Assembly (NCBI GenBank): GCA_005793345.1
Contig: SXSU01000092.1
Coordinates: 167,010 to 231,009, forward strand
Direction: 5' to 3'
Source of the DNA: Bdellovibrionales bacterium
GTDB lineage: Bacteria > Bdellovibrionota > Bdellovibrionia > Bdellovibrionales > Bdellovibrionaceae
Length of the DNA: 64,000 nt
A program made the translations under genes and the position numbers. Of this stretch, positions 28,524 through 37,418 are shown in pieces. Below the pieces are notes generated by a model. It had not been told where the DNA came from. It worked only from the letters and a program-made list of their open reading frames with translations, and did not search any database. Numbering within the stretch: position 1 is the stretch's first letter; every line of letters starts with the position of its first letter.

Positions 28524-28683
28524 TTTCTAAAGTTTTGATTAAAAGGCTTAAAATTTACGATATTCATAAAATGAACAGTAAAAATTATTATAGTTTATTA
28601 AATTTAACTTAAAAAAGGGTTTTATGTGAAATAATCGAATAAATTTTTAAACTCCACTTAAGTAGTATAACATGAGGAGTTAA

Positions 28684-28938
28684 ATGTCTGATATAATCGC
28701 GCAGCGGATCAGACTTAATCATGAGCAGTTTAATCATGAGTAGTGTGATCGTAGATCACCAAAGACAAACAAAAGAAATAACTGCTCGTGATTATGTCTG
28801 ATATAATCGCGCAGCGGATCAGACTTAATCATGAGTAGTGTGATCGCAGATCACCAAAGACAAACAAAAGAAATAACTGCTCGTGATTATGTCTGATATA
28901 ATCGCGCAGCGGATCAGACTTAATCATGAGCAGTTATT
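28684..28938 (-). repeat. Triple tandem hairpin array upstream of purM
   Basis: Three A modules in reverse orientation (28684-28740, 28778-28840, 28871-28938) are joined by linkers with a short hairpin GTGATC-gta/gca-GATCAC and CAAAGACAAACAAAAGAAATA. The repeat period is 95 bp and the copies are nearly identical, so the array grew recently by duplication. It fills most of the 495-bp gap before purM and lies within the probable leader or promoter region of the purine operon. Spacing about 80 bp before the purM start. Confidence 0.85.
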
Positions 28939-29018
28939 TTGTAGACAAGATTTTTGTCATCTGGCTTTATCTTTTCATCGCAATTCAAGATTACAAACTA
29001 AAAAAATGAGGCTCATGT

Positions 29019-30017
29019 ATGTCACTCAATTATAAACAAGCTGGTGTTGATGTTGAAGCAGGTGAGGCATTGGTTAAATGGATTCAAAAATCTCCTCATG
29101 GAAAAAAACATCATCAAGCCAATATTGTATCCGGAATAGGTGGCTTTGCCTCATTATTCAAAGTTGATTTTAGCACCATGAAAAACCCATGTTTAGTAAC
29201 TTGTACAGATGGGGTAGGTACTAAAGTAAAATTAGGTGCGCAATTCAGACGTTGGGAATCATTAGGTCAAGATTTAGTCGCAATGTGTGTGAACGATATG
29301 ATTTGTTGTGGTGGAGTGCCTCTATTGTTTTTAGATTATTATGCAACAGGTAAACTTGATCTTGAAGCTGCACAAAGCTTTTTGTTAGGAGTGCAAAAAG
29401 CATGTGATGAGTCTCTTTGTGCCCTTGTAGGTGGCGAAACGGCAGAAATGCCAAGCGTATACCATGAAGGTGATTTTGATTGCGCAGGTTTTGCTGTTGG
29501 TGTTGTTGATAAAGACAAAGCTCTTGGTGCTCATTTAGTAAAAAAAGGTAACCGATTAATTGGTGTTTCAAGTAATGGTTTTCATAGCAATGGGTATTCC
29601 TTACTGCGAAAAGTTTTTGCTCAAGATATGGATAAATGGATTGATTACTTGATGCAACCGACTCATCTTTATGTTCAACTTGCAGAAAATCTTAAAAAAG
29701 AAAATTTAACACCAAATGCTATTGCTCATATGACAGGTGAAGGAATTGAAAATTTACCGCGTGTGATTCCTGAAAATCTTGCTTGGAAGTTGAAATCTTG
29801 GCAATGGCCGGAGCCGTTTTTAGAGGTTCAGCGAAGAACCAAAATGAGTGATGGTGAAATGTTGAGGACCTTAAACTGTGGGGTTGGTTTGATATTAATA
29901 GTAGATCCACTTAAATTTGAATCTACAATTAAAGTCGTTAAAGATGCTGGCTATGATACGTTTGATGTTGGCGAAATGATAGATAGAAAATCTTCAGAAG
30001 AAGAAATTATTATTTAA
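29019..30017 (+). CDS. purM: Phosphoribosylformylglycinamidine cyclo-ligase
   Basis: AIR synthetase, step five of purine synthesis, closes the imidazole ring of FGAM with ATP. Length 332 is slightly below the usual 345. Family motifs are intact: YKQAGVDVEAGEALV at the start, GGFASLFKVD, TDGVGTKVKLG, DLVAMCVNDMICCGGVPLLFLDYYATG, VGGETAEMP, GVSSNGFHSNGYSLLRKV and AHMTGEGIENLPRV. Ribosome site GAGG 8 nt upstream. First gene of the purine operon; the hairpin array lies just upstream. Confidence 0.97.
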   Translation: MSLNYKQAGVDVEAGEALVKWIQKSPHGKKHHQANIVSGIGGFASLFKVDFSTMKNPCLVTCTDGVGTKVKLGAQFRRWESLGQDLVAMCVNDMICCGGVPLLFLDYYATGKLDLEAAQSFLLGVQKACDESLCALVGGETAEMPSVYHEGDFDCAGFAVGVVDKDKALGAHLVKKGNRLIGVSSNGFHSNGYSLLRKVFAQDMDKWIDYLMQPTHLYVQLAENLKKENLTPNAIAHMTGEGIENLPRVIPENLAWKLKSWQWPEPFLEVQRRTKMSDGEMLRTLNCGVGLILIVDPLKFESTIKVVKDAGYDTFDVGEMIDRKSSEEEIII

Positions 30018-30091
30018 TTTTTAATATTTAATTTTTTATAATGCAACACAAACAAAAGTTTTAAAAATTGTTAGCTTTGTAGAGAGAAAAA

Positions 30092-30697
30092 ATGGATTCC
30101 GAAAAAAATAAACTGAAACTTAGATCTGAACTTAAGAACTGGGCGGTGTTTATTTCGGGTAATGGAAGTAATTTACAAATTCTTTTGAATCAAAATTATA
30201 CAAAGTTAAATATTGAATTGGTAGTGTCTAGTAGAAAAGATGCATATGGTTTAGAGCGAGCGCAAAAGCATAATGTTGAAAGTTATTTATTACCTTCTAA
30301 ATTAAATCAACAAGACTGGAGTCAGCTATCTCTGATGCTTAAAAACAAAAAAATAGACTTTATTTTTTTGCTTGGTTTTTTTAAAATTGTTCCCTCTTAT
30401 TTTGTAAAAGAATGGGATAGAAGAATTTTAAATTTACATCCAAGTTTGTTGCCTGCATTCAAAGGTTTAAAAGCAATTGAAAATGCATACGCAGCAAATG
30501 CACCTATTGGAGTTACTATTCATTGGGTAACTGAAGGTCTTGATGAGGGGCCAATTTTACTTCAAGAAAAATTGGTGCCAGAGAGCCCAAGTGAATATGT
30601 TAGTTTAGAGGATTTAACAGATAAAGTACATCAACTTGAACATAAACTTGTTTTAAAGGCTGTAGAAATATGTCAAAGTCATTTGCAAGAGTATTAA
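30092..30697 (+). CDS. purN: Phosphoribosylglycinamide formyltransferase
   Basis: GAR transformylase moves a formyl group from 10-formyl-THF to GAR. Motifs are FISGNGSNLQILL at the phosphate site, the catalytic Asn/His in ILNLHPSLLPAFKG, and the Asp in TEGLDEGPIL. The protein is 201 residues, near the usual length. The last 28 bases overlap the next gene in another frame, so the two are translationally linked. Second gene of the operon. Confidence 0.93.
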   Translation: MDSEKNKLKLRSELKNWAVFISGNGSNLQILLNQNYTKLNIELVVSSRKDAYGLERAQKHNVESYLLPSKLNQQDWSQLSLMLKNKKIDFIFLLGFFKIVPSYFVKEWDRRILNLHPSLLPAFKGLKAIENAYAANAPIGVTIHWVTEGLDEGPILLQEKLVPESPSEYVSLEDLTDKVHQLEHKLVLKAVEICQSHLQEY

Positions 30698-31986
30698 TTG
30701 TTTCTGCCTATGGGCGCGAGCATTGGCTGGCGGTTCAATTGGTGCGTCTTGGTTTCGATGTTCAATTGATTGAAGTTACACATAAACTTGGTAAGTGGAC
30801 GCCATCACATTACGAAGGCCCATTTGGAATATTTATTTCACCTGTTTGGACAGCTTCTTATATTGACAGACTTTTTCAAGAGAGAATTACCCATGAAGCA
30901 CCTAATGGATTTTCAATTTGGCTCAAAGATGGCCCAATAGAGTTACGTTCTCCAGTTACCACATATAGACTCGAACAATTAAATCAAAAAGAAAAAATTT
31001 TAAAGTACGTGCATAATCATGATGGTTATTCAGATTCACAAAAAAAAGATACTGCAAATCGTTTAGAAAATTTATCTTTTAATGAAAAATGGTTTGCAAA
31101 ACTTGCACATTATTTAATGGCTAATAAAACTATACCAACAATTGTCGAAAATGAAAATTATCTTAATCGCGAATTGATTTGTCCACTTTTGGATGCATTT
31201 TTTTTAAGAAGGCCACAAGAGAGTGCTCTTGAATCGTCCTTACAATGGTGTGAATCTCAAGGTGTTGTTGTTGTTAGAAATGGTGAAGTTCCAGATCTCG
31301 CTATTCATGGTAGTGAAGTTGAAGGATTTGAAGTGCAATCTGCAAAATCTGGTTTTGTAAGAGCACATCAATTTATTTGGGGATTATCATCCTTAGAAAC
31401 TCAATATGCTTTTCCTAAAGTATTTCATAAAATATTTAAAGATACTGCTGTTCCGGATTATAGTTGGCAGAAGTTTAAAGTAAAGTTGGCTGATACTCCA
31501 GAACAAAAAGTTTTGCCAATTTCTTTTTTGATGATTGAAAATTTAGAATTTCCTTGGGTTCATGAGAATTTTGCAATTGTAAATAAAAATTTAACAGATC
31601 AAAATAGTGACGAATTTGATGTCTGGATATTGATACCTTTTAGCCAGAGATTTCAAACAAAATATTTAGAAAATACGATTCAAAAATTTTTAAATCAATT
31701 GTTTGAAAGGGCCCCACGTTTAAAACCAAAATTAATTTCCTTGCCAATTGAGGCAGCTAGCACATCTCAAGATTTGGGAGGAATTCCATTTCCTGTTTAC
31801 GATGAAAATGTGTTGAGTAAAACTTTAACTAAAAATTTTTCTAACCTTCATTTTGATAATCCTGAAACTTGGCCACTGTTATCATGGCATGGTTCTTACT
31901 TTGGACAATCGCAAATTATAGATCATATTTCAAAATGGTGGTCTAATCTTACTCCACTTAGAAAAGAAAAGGAACTCGAACTATGA
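30670..31986 (+). CDS. Unknown protein in the purine operon
   Basis: I do not recognise this 438-residue protein. The N-terminus, ARVLIVSAYGREHWLAVQLVRLGFDVQLIEVT, looks like a strand-turn-helix-strand dinucleotide-binding unit but lacks the canonical GxGxxG. Residues about 185-240 (LDAFFLRRPQESALESSLQWCESQGVVVVRNGEVPDLAIHGSEVEGFEVQ) would suit an FAD-dependent oxidoreductase of the phytoene desaturase/protoporphyrinogen oxidase fold, which is only a guess. It overlaps purN by 28 nt and purB by 4 nt (ATGA), so it is firmly part of the operon. No signal peptide or membrane segment. Confidence 0.8.
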   Translation: MSKSFARVLIVSAYGREHWLAVQLVRLGFDVQLIEVTHKLGKWTPSHYEGPFGIFISPVWTASYIDRLFQERITHEAPNGFSIWLKDGPIELRSPVTTYRLEQLNQKEKILKYVHNHDGYSDSQKKDTANRLENLSFNEKWFAKLAHYLMANKTIPTIVENENYLNRELICPLLDAFFLRRPQESALESSLQWCESQGVVVVRNGEVPDLAIHGSEVEGFEVQSAKSGFVRAHQFIWGLSSLETQYAFPKVFHKIFKDTAVPDYSWQKFKVKLADTPEQKVLPISFLMIENLEFPWVHENFAIVNKNLTDQNSDEFDVWILIPFSQRFQTKYLENTIQKFLNQLFERAPRLKPKLISLPIEAASTSQDLGGIPFPVYDENVLSKTLTKNFSNLHFDNPETWPLLSWHGSYFGQSQIIDHISKWWSNLTPLRKEKELEL

Positions 31987-33272
31987 TTGATCGTTATACA
32001 AGACCAGAAATGGGAGCTATTTGGAGCCAACACAATAGATTTAAATATCTTCTTGAAGTTGAAATCGCAGTTGCTGAAGTGCAAGCTCATCTGGGGATTA
32101 TTCCTAAAAAAGCCGCTCAGGATATTAAAAAGAAATCTTCTTTTAATGTTGAAAGAATTTTAGAAATTGAAGCACAAACAAGACATGATGTCATTGCTTT
32201 TGTAAGTAATGTTGCTGAAAATGTTGGTGAATCTGGACGATATATTCACTTTGGAATGACCAGTTCTGATGTTCTAGATACAGCATTAAGTTTACAAGTT
32301 AAAAGCGCGGGTGAAGTTTTAATTAAAGGTCTCAATTTACTTGAAAGTACTTTTAAAAAAATAATTGTTAAGGAAAAAGATACATTATGTGCTGGGCGCA
32401 CTCATGGTATGTTTGCAGAGCCAACCACTTTTGGTTTAAAAATGTCAGGTTTTCTTGCTGAGTTGCAAAGAAATAAAATTAGAATCTCAAGAGCACTTGA
32501 GCAGATGAAAATATGTAAAATGAGTGGTGCAGTAGGAACGTATTCGAGTCAGCCACCAGAAGTTGAATCACTGGTTGCAAAAAAATTAGGATTAACACCA
32601 GAAACAGTTGCAACTCAAGTAGTGCCAAGAGACCGTCATGCAGAATTAATGATGGCAATTGCAATGTTGGGAGCAGGACTTGAACGAATCTCTGTTGAGT
32701 TACGACACTTGCAAAGAAGTGAAGTTGGAGAAGTTGTAGAAGGATTTAAGCCAGGACAAAAGGGGTCTTCAGCAATGCCCCATAAAAAAAACCCGATCTC
32801 AGCAGAAAATATAACCGGTCTTGCGAGATTATTACGAGGTTATAGTTTTGCAGCACTAGAAAATGTAGCTCTATGGCATGAAAGAGATATAAGTCATTCG
32901 TCTGTTGAGCGAGTTGCATTTCCAGATGCTTTTATAGTAGCTGATTATGCTGTACATCGAATGAATGATTTATTAGCTGGGTTATCGGTATCAATTACTC
33001 ATATGAATAAAAATATTGAATTATCACAAGGACAGTTATTTAGTTCACATGTTTTATTAGCCCTTGTCGATAAAGGTTTACTGCGAGAAGACGCATACAA
33101 AATAGTTCAAAGAATTAGTCACTCACTTAAGGAAGGCGATACATTAAAAATTGCGCTCACGAAAGATAAAGAAACTAAAGATTTGTTATCAAAGAAAGTG
33201 ATTGATGAGATTTTTTCTGGCAAGAGACATACGAAACATGTCGATAAAATTATTAAGAGGGTATTAAACTAA
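31983..33272 (+). CDS. purB: Adenylosuccinate lyase
   Basis: This lyase splits SAICAR in the de novo pathway and adenylosuccinate in AMP formation, releasing fumarate. The signature loop GSSAMPHKKNPISAENITGLARL carries the catalytic Ser. Other conserved parts are TRHDVIAFV, FGMTSSDVLDTA and RTHGMFAEPTTFGLK. It is 429 residues, the usual length of the short bacterial form. Start ATG overlaps the previous stop by four bases. The next gene, purC, begins 21 bp downstream with its own AAGGA. Confidence 0.96.
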   Translation: MIDRYTRPEMGAIWSQHNRFKYLLEVEIAVAEVQAHLGIIPKKAAQDIKKKSSFNVERILEIEAQTRHDVIAFVSNVAENVGESGRYIHFGMTSSDVLDTALSLQVKSAGEVLIKGLNLLESTFKKIIVKEKDTLCAGRTHGMFAEPTTFGLKMSGFLAELQRNKIRISRALEQMKICKMSGAVGTYSSQPPEVESLVAKKLGLTPETVATQVVPRDRHAELMMAIAMLGAGLERISVELRHLQRSEVGEVVEGFKPGQKGSSAMPHKKNPISAENITGLARLLRGYSFAALENVALWHERDISHSSVERVAFPDAFIVADYAVHRMNDLLAGLSVSITHMNKNIELSQGQLFSSHVLLALVDKGLLREDAYKIVQRISHSLKEGDTLKIALTKDKETKDLLSKKVIDEIFSGKRHTKHVDKIIKRVLN

Positions 33273-33293
33273 AAATTAAAATAAGGATTAACT

Positions 33294-34022
33294 ATGAATT
33301 TACTTTATGAAGGAAAAGCAAAAAAAATTTTTGAAACTGAAAATCCTCAAGTTGTTTTAATGGAGTTCAAAGATAGTCTTACAGCTTTTAATGCGCAAAA
33401 AAAAGGGTCCTTTACTGGTAAAGGAAAACTTAATCGTGACATTGCTAGTTTGATTTTTTTTCGCCTCAAAGAGGCAGGTGTTGAATCTCATTTTATTGAA
33501 AATGTAGGTTCCAACAGTATGAAAACTAAAAAAGTTGAAATTATTCCTCTTGAAGTTGTGGTTCGAAATATTTTAGCAGGATCTACAGCAAAAAAAATGG
33601 GTCGAGATGAAGGTGAAGTTTTACCTTTTCCGCTAGTAGAATTTTATTTTAAAAAAGATGAGCTCAACGATCCATTCATTAGCGATGATCAAGCAATTGC
33701 TTTTGAAATTGCAGATCGTAAAACCCTCGAAGAACTAAAAGTCAAAGCATTAAAAATTAATGAAGTTCTCAAAAAAATGTTTGAATTAATGAACATAAAG
33801 TTAGTTGATTTTAAAGTGGAATTTGGTCGAACAACTAAAGGAGATATTTTGTTAGCAGATGAAATCACTCCTGATTGTTGTAGATTGTGGGATATTAATA
33901 CTGGTGAGAAAATGGATAAAGATAGATTTAGAAGAGATTTAGGTGATATTGATAAATTTTATCATGAAGTTTTAAATCGATTACAAAAACTGCAAATGAT
34001 TAAGTCTGATCAGCTACGCTGA
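33294..34022 (+). CDS. purC: SAICAR synthetase
   Basis: Ligates aspartate to CAIR with ATP. Motifs: LLYEGKAKKIFET at the start, KGSFTGKGKLNRDIAS, EIIPLEVVVRNILAGS, SDDQAIAFEIAD, DFKVEFGRTTKGDILLADEITPDCCRLWD and MDKDRFRRDLG. The family end would be expected near YHEVLNRL. Here the frame continues with QKLQMIKSDQLR and its stop, and these last codons and the stop lie inside the first A hairpin of a triple repeat array. The C-terminal tail was therefore supplied by the inserted element. Length 242 is still normal. Confidence 0.96.
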   Translation: MNLLYEGKAKKIFETENPQVVLMEFKDSLTAFNAQKKGSFTGKGKLNRDIASLIFFRLKEAGVESHFIENVGSNSMKTKKVEIIPLEVVVRNILAGSTAKKMGRDEGEVLPFPLVEFYFKKDELNDPFISDDQAIAFEIADRKTLEELKVKALKINEVLKKMFELMNIKLVDFKVEFGRTTKGDILLADEITPDCCRLWDINTGEKMDKDRFRRDLGDIDKFYHEVLNRLQKLQMIKSDQLR

Positions 34023-34260
34023 TTATATCAGACATAATCATTAGCAGTTTTTCCTTGTTTGTTTGGGGCGATTTTCAATCACCCCGTTATAAGCTGCAAA
34101 TGATTAAGTCTGATCAGCTGCGCTGATTATATCAGACATAATCATTAGCCGTTTTTTCTTGTTTGTTGGGGGTGATTTTCATCACCCTGTTATAAGCTGC
34201 AAATGACTAAGTCTGATCAGCTACGCTGATTATAGGAGACAAAATCATGAGCCGTTTTTT
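33985..34260 (+). repeat. Triple tandem hairpin array between purC and purS
   Basis: Three A modules (33985-34052, 34092-34155, 34194-34260) alternate with B hairpins at 34064-34085 and 34168-34187, period 103-104 bp. The first two are subfamily I, the third has the subfamily-II arm (GGAGACAAAATCATGAGCCG). The first A has AAAAACTGC / GCAGTTTTT arms followed by T, like an intrinsic terminator, and includes the purC stop. The array splits the purine operon and could reduce transcription into purSQLF. Confidence 0.9.
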
Positions 34261-34308
34261 CTTATTTGAAGTAGTAAAAAGAGTAATTAAAATTAAAGGA
34301 GCTTTGAT

Positions 34309-34551
34309 ATGTTTAAGGTTGGAGTAAAAGTAATGCCAAGAGAAGTGATTCTTGATACTCAAGGGCGAGCAGTTGAACAAATTTTAAAACAAAAAAAAAT
34401 GCATGTTGGAAGTTGCCGTGTTGGACGTTTTGTTGAATTAGATATTCAGGCAGAGACCTCTGAATCAGCTCTTCGCGAGGCAAAGATAATTGCAGATAAT
34501 GTTTTATTCAATCCACTTATCGAAACTTATGAGTTAAGCATTATCAAATAA
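34309..34551 (+). CDS. purS: FGAM synthase subunit PurS
   Basis: The small structural subunit of the three-part formylglycinamidine ribonucleotide synthase, bridging PurQ and PurL for ammonia transfer. It is 80 residues, the normal size, with the typical start VMPREVILDTQGRAVEQIL and ADNVLFNPLIETYEL at the end. Strong AAAGGAG ribosome site 6-7 nt before ATG. It is the first gene after the hairpin array. Confidence 0.93.
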   Translation: MFKVGVKVMPREVILDTQGRAVEQILKQKKMHVGSCRVGRFVELDIQAETSESALREAKIIADNVLFNPLIETYELSIIK

Positions 34552-34596
34552 TTTTTTTGACCACAACGAGTATAAAATTAAATTACGGAGCAATTA

Positions 34597-35265
34597 ATGA
34601 GAAAAAAAATTGGGGTGGTTCGGTTTCCAGGAACCAATTGTGATAGAGATGTTTTTGAAGCCATTCAAATGGTTGGTTTAACTCCAGAGTGGCTTTGGCA
34701 TTTGGATCACTTTGAAGAATCAAAGTATGGAGCATTAATCTTACCTGGTGGATTTAGTTTTGGAGATTATCTTAGAGCGGGTGCACTTGCCGCAAGATCT
34801 CCAGTGATGGATTCAGTACGTAGTGCTGCAAATAAAAATGTACCAGTACTTGGTATTTGCAACGGGTTTCAAATTTTATGTGAAACGCACTTGTTGCCTG
34901 GTGCCTTGGTAAAAAATGAATCCCTGAAATTTAATGATAATTGGGTTAAATTGATTATTCAAAATCCCAACGTCGCATTTGGTGGAGATGTTTATCATAA
35001 GAATGATGAAATTAATCTTCCTATTGCGCATGGCGAAGGGCGCTTCTACGCTTCTAAAGATGAAATAAAAAAATTATGGGATAACAATCAAGTTTGGTTA
35101 ACATATAAAAATAATCCAAATGGTTCATTAGATTCAATTGCAGGTATAATGAATAAAAATAAAAATGTTGTTGGCTTAATGCCTCATCCAGAAAGAGCTC
35201 TAGCGCCATGGATGGGTTCTGAACAAGGTCGATTAATCTTTAAATCGCTGGAGGCATTTATATGA
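34597..35265 (+). CDS. purQ: FGAM synthase glutaminase subunit PurQ
   Basis: Class I glutamine amidotransferase that supplies ammonia to PurL. The nucleophile Cys is in VPVLGICNGFQILCE. The His/Glu pair is in GLMPHPERALAPW, and the N-terminus has VRFPGTNCDRD. It is 222 residues, as expected for the stand-alone subunit found with PurS and short PurL. Its stop overlaps the purL start by four bases. Confidence 0.96.
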   Translation: MRKKIGVVRFPGTNCDRDVFEAIQMVGLTPEWLWHLDHFEESKYGALILPGGFSFGDYLRAGALAARSPVMDSVRSAANKNVPVLGICNGFQILCETHLLPGALVKNESLKFNDNWVKLIIQNPNVAFGGDVYHKNDEINLPIAHGEGRFYASKDEIKKLWDNNQVWLTYKNNPNGSLDSIAGIMNKNKNVVGLMPHPERALAPWMGSEQGRLIFKSLEAFI

Positions 35266-37418
35266 AATCTATTATTGAAAAAAAATGCAAACATTACAGA
35301 CTTTCTTTAGCAGAGTATGATTACGCTTGCCAACTAGTTGGAAGACCACTGAAAGACATAGAGTGGCCATTATTTTCTGCACTTTGGAGTGAACATTGTA
35401 GTTATAAAAGTTCTAAAATCCATTTAAAGAAATTTTATAATAAAAATTCACGAGTTTTAGAAGCGGAAGGTGAAAATGCAGGTGTTGTTGATTTAGGTCT
35501 TGGAGAAAGAATAGCTTTTAAAATGGAAAGTCACAATCACCCAAGCTTTATTGAACCCTATCAAGGTGCTGCGACAGGTGTAGGTGGAATTTTAAGAGAT
35601 ATTTTTACAATGGGTGCTCGACCAATTGCTCTTGCTGATTATCTTTGTTTTGGTGAGACCAATGCTCCTCGAATGGAAACTTTAGTTAATGGAGTTGTTC
35701 GTGGCATTGGTGGATATGGAAACTGTGTTGGTGTGCCGACAGTTACTGGACAAACTCATTTTCATTCTAAATACAATCAAAATATTTTAGTCAATGCAAT
35801 GGCAGTTGGTTTATTTGGTCCTAATGATAAAATTGCCCTATCAAAAGCTCAAGGTGTTGGAAATTTAGTAGTCTATGTTGGTGCTAAAACCGGAAAAGAT
35901 GGAGTTCATGGAGCAAGTATGGCTTCGGAATCTTTTGACGAAGATTCTGAAAAAAAGAAACCAAACGTCCAAATTGGTGACCCCTATTTTGAAAAATTAT
36001 TGATTGAGTCATGTCTTGAAGTTATTCAACTAAATTTAGTTGAATCGATACAAGATATGGGAGCTGCAGGTTTAACATCATCAAGTTTTGAAATGGCTTC
36101 TAAAGGTCAAATTGGAATGGAATTGCATTTAGATCGTGTACCTCTCAGGGATTTATCAATCACTCCTGAAGAAATTTTATTATCAGAATCTCAAGAGCGA
36201 ATGCTGATGATTGTACGTCCCGAAAATTTATCTCCAATTCAAGATGTCTTTTCACATTGGGGATTGGATGCGGTACCTGTAGGACATTTAATAAGCGATA
36301 AATTGGTTAAAATTTATTGGCATGGAGAAACTCTAACAGAAATTGATCCGGATTTATTAGTTGAGAATGCTCCACGCTATGAAAGAGCTTATACAGAATG
36401 GACTTCAAAAAATAAAGTCGAGTCATTTTCTACTAAAAAAGAAAACACTAAAGATTTAAGCAAACTTGCTAGAGCTGCAACAAGTGATCAAATGTCACGA
36501 TCTTTTATTTATCGACAATATGATCAAAGAGTAGGTTTGAATACTGTAAAAGATTGTGAAAATCCTGTTGCATTAATGAGATTAAAATATTCTGGAAGGG
36601 GCCTTGGAATAGCAGTTGGTTGTCGTCCAGAACTAATGAGAATGGATGCTCAGCTTGGAGCCTATGATAGTGTAGCCTATCCAGCTCTTCAATTAGCATG
36701 TGAAGGGGTAACAACAATTGCTGTAACAGATTGTTTGAATTTTGCAAATCCTGAAAAATCTGAAATTATGTCTGAGTTTGTAGCTTCTGTTGAAGCCATT
36801 AGTAAAATGTGTAAAGAATTAGATGCACCTGTTGTGAGTGGTAATGTTAGTTTTTATAATGAGACAATGGGACAGGGAATTACTTCAACACCAGCAACAG
36901 GATTAATTGGTTTAAGAGAGCATGTTGATAATGTGAAAAAAAGTTATTTCTCTTCAATTAATAAAAATGTTTTTGCTATAAATTTAAATATGGTTTTTGT
37001 TGAAAACCTTTTGGAGGATCATGCTCACTGGAAGGGACAATTTCAACCAGATCTTATGAATTCATTTATTCGTTTAATAAAAGAATTGGCACTTAGTAAA
37101 AATATTGAGTCCATCAGAGCCGTAGGGAGTGCAGGACTTACAGCTACACTTGTAAAAATGGTGAACGAAGAGATTGATTTAGCATTAAATAATAATTTTG
37201 ATTCATTAATTAATTCTGAGCAAACCTTATATCAAGTTATTGTTGCTGGAGATTTAACTCAAGAATTACTTGAATCACACTTTAACGTTTTAAAAAATAT
37301 TAAAATTGTTAATTTAGGAATTACGACTTCGGTATCGAATGCGACATCAGCGCATTTGTTAGATTTAAAAAAGAAAAATCAAATATCATGGGGAGTTCAC
37401 TTTGAAAACTTGGCGTGA
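35262..37418 (+). CDS. purL: FGAM synthase large subunit PurL (short form)
   Basis: The 718-residue synthetase subunit that amidates FGAR using ATP and ammonia from PurQ. Motifs: WSEHCSYKSSKIHLKKF at the N-terminus, GVGGILRDIFTMGARPIA, SIQDMGAAGLTSSSFEMA, LSESQERML and VVSGNVSFYNE. The length marks the short type that needs PurS and PurQ rather than the 1,300-residue fused enzyme of gammaproteobacteria. purF starts within its last 17 bases. Confidence 0.97.
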   Translation: MKSIIEKKCKHYRLSLAEYDYACQLVGRPLKDIEWPLFSALWSEHCSYKSSKIHLKKFYNKNSRVLEAEGENAGVVDLGLGERIAFKMESHNHPSFIEPYQGAATGVGGILRDIFTMGARPIALADYLCFGETNAPRMETLVNGVVRGIGGYGNCVGVPTVTGQTHFHSKYNQNILVNAMAVGLFGPNDKIALSKAQGVGNLVVYVGAKTGKDGVHGASMASESFDEDSEKKKPNVQIGDPYFEKLLIESCLEVIQLNLVESIQDMGAAGLTSSSFEMASKGQIGMELHLDRVPLRDLSITPEEILLSESQERMLMIVRPENLSPIQDVFSHWGLDAVPVGHLISDKLVKIYWHGETLTEIDPDLLVENAPRYERAYTEWTSKNKVESFSTKKENTKDLSKLARAATSDQMSRSFIYRQYDQRVGLNTVKDCENPVALMRLKYSGRGLGIAVGCRPELMRMDAQLGAYDSVAYPALQLACEGVTTIAVTDCLNFANPEKSEIMSEFVASVEAISKMCKELDAPVVSGNVSFYNETMGQGITSTPATGLIGLREHVDNVKKSYFSSINKNVFAINLNMVFVENLLEDHAHWKGQFQPDLMNSFIRLIKELALSKNIESIRAVGSAGLTATLVKMVNEEIDLALNNNFDSLINSEQTLYQVIVAGDLTQELLESHFNVLKNIKIVNLGITTSVSNATSAHLLDLKKKNQISWGVHFENLA

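Noticed and set aside
28684..28938. Possible CRISPR array from regularly spaced repeats upstream of purM
   Set aside because: The spacers are themselves repeated, units are palindromic hairpins of about 65 bp, and no cas genes are present. It is the dispersed hairpin element.
33985..34260. Possible CRISPR array after purC
   Set aside because: Same element; the intervening B hairpins are conserved, unlike unique spacers.
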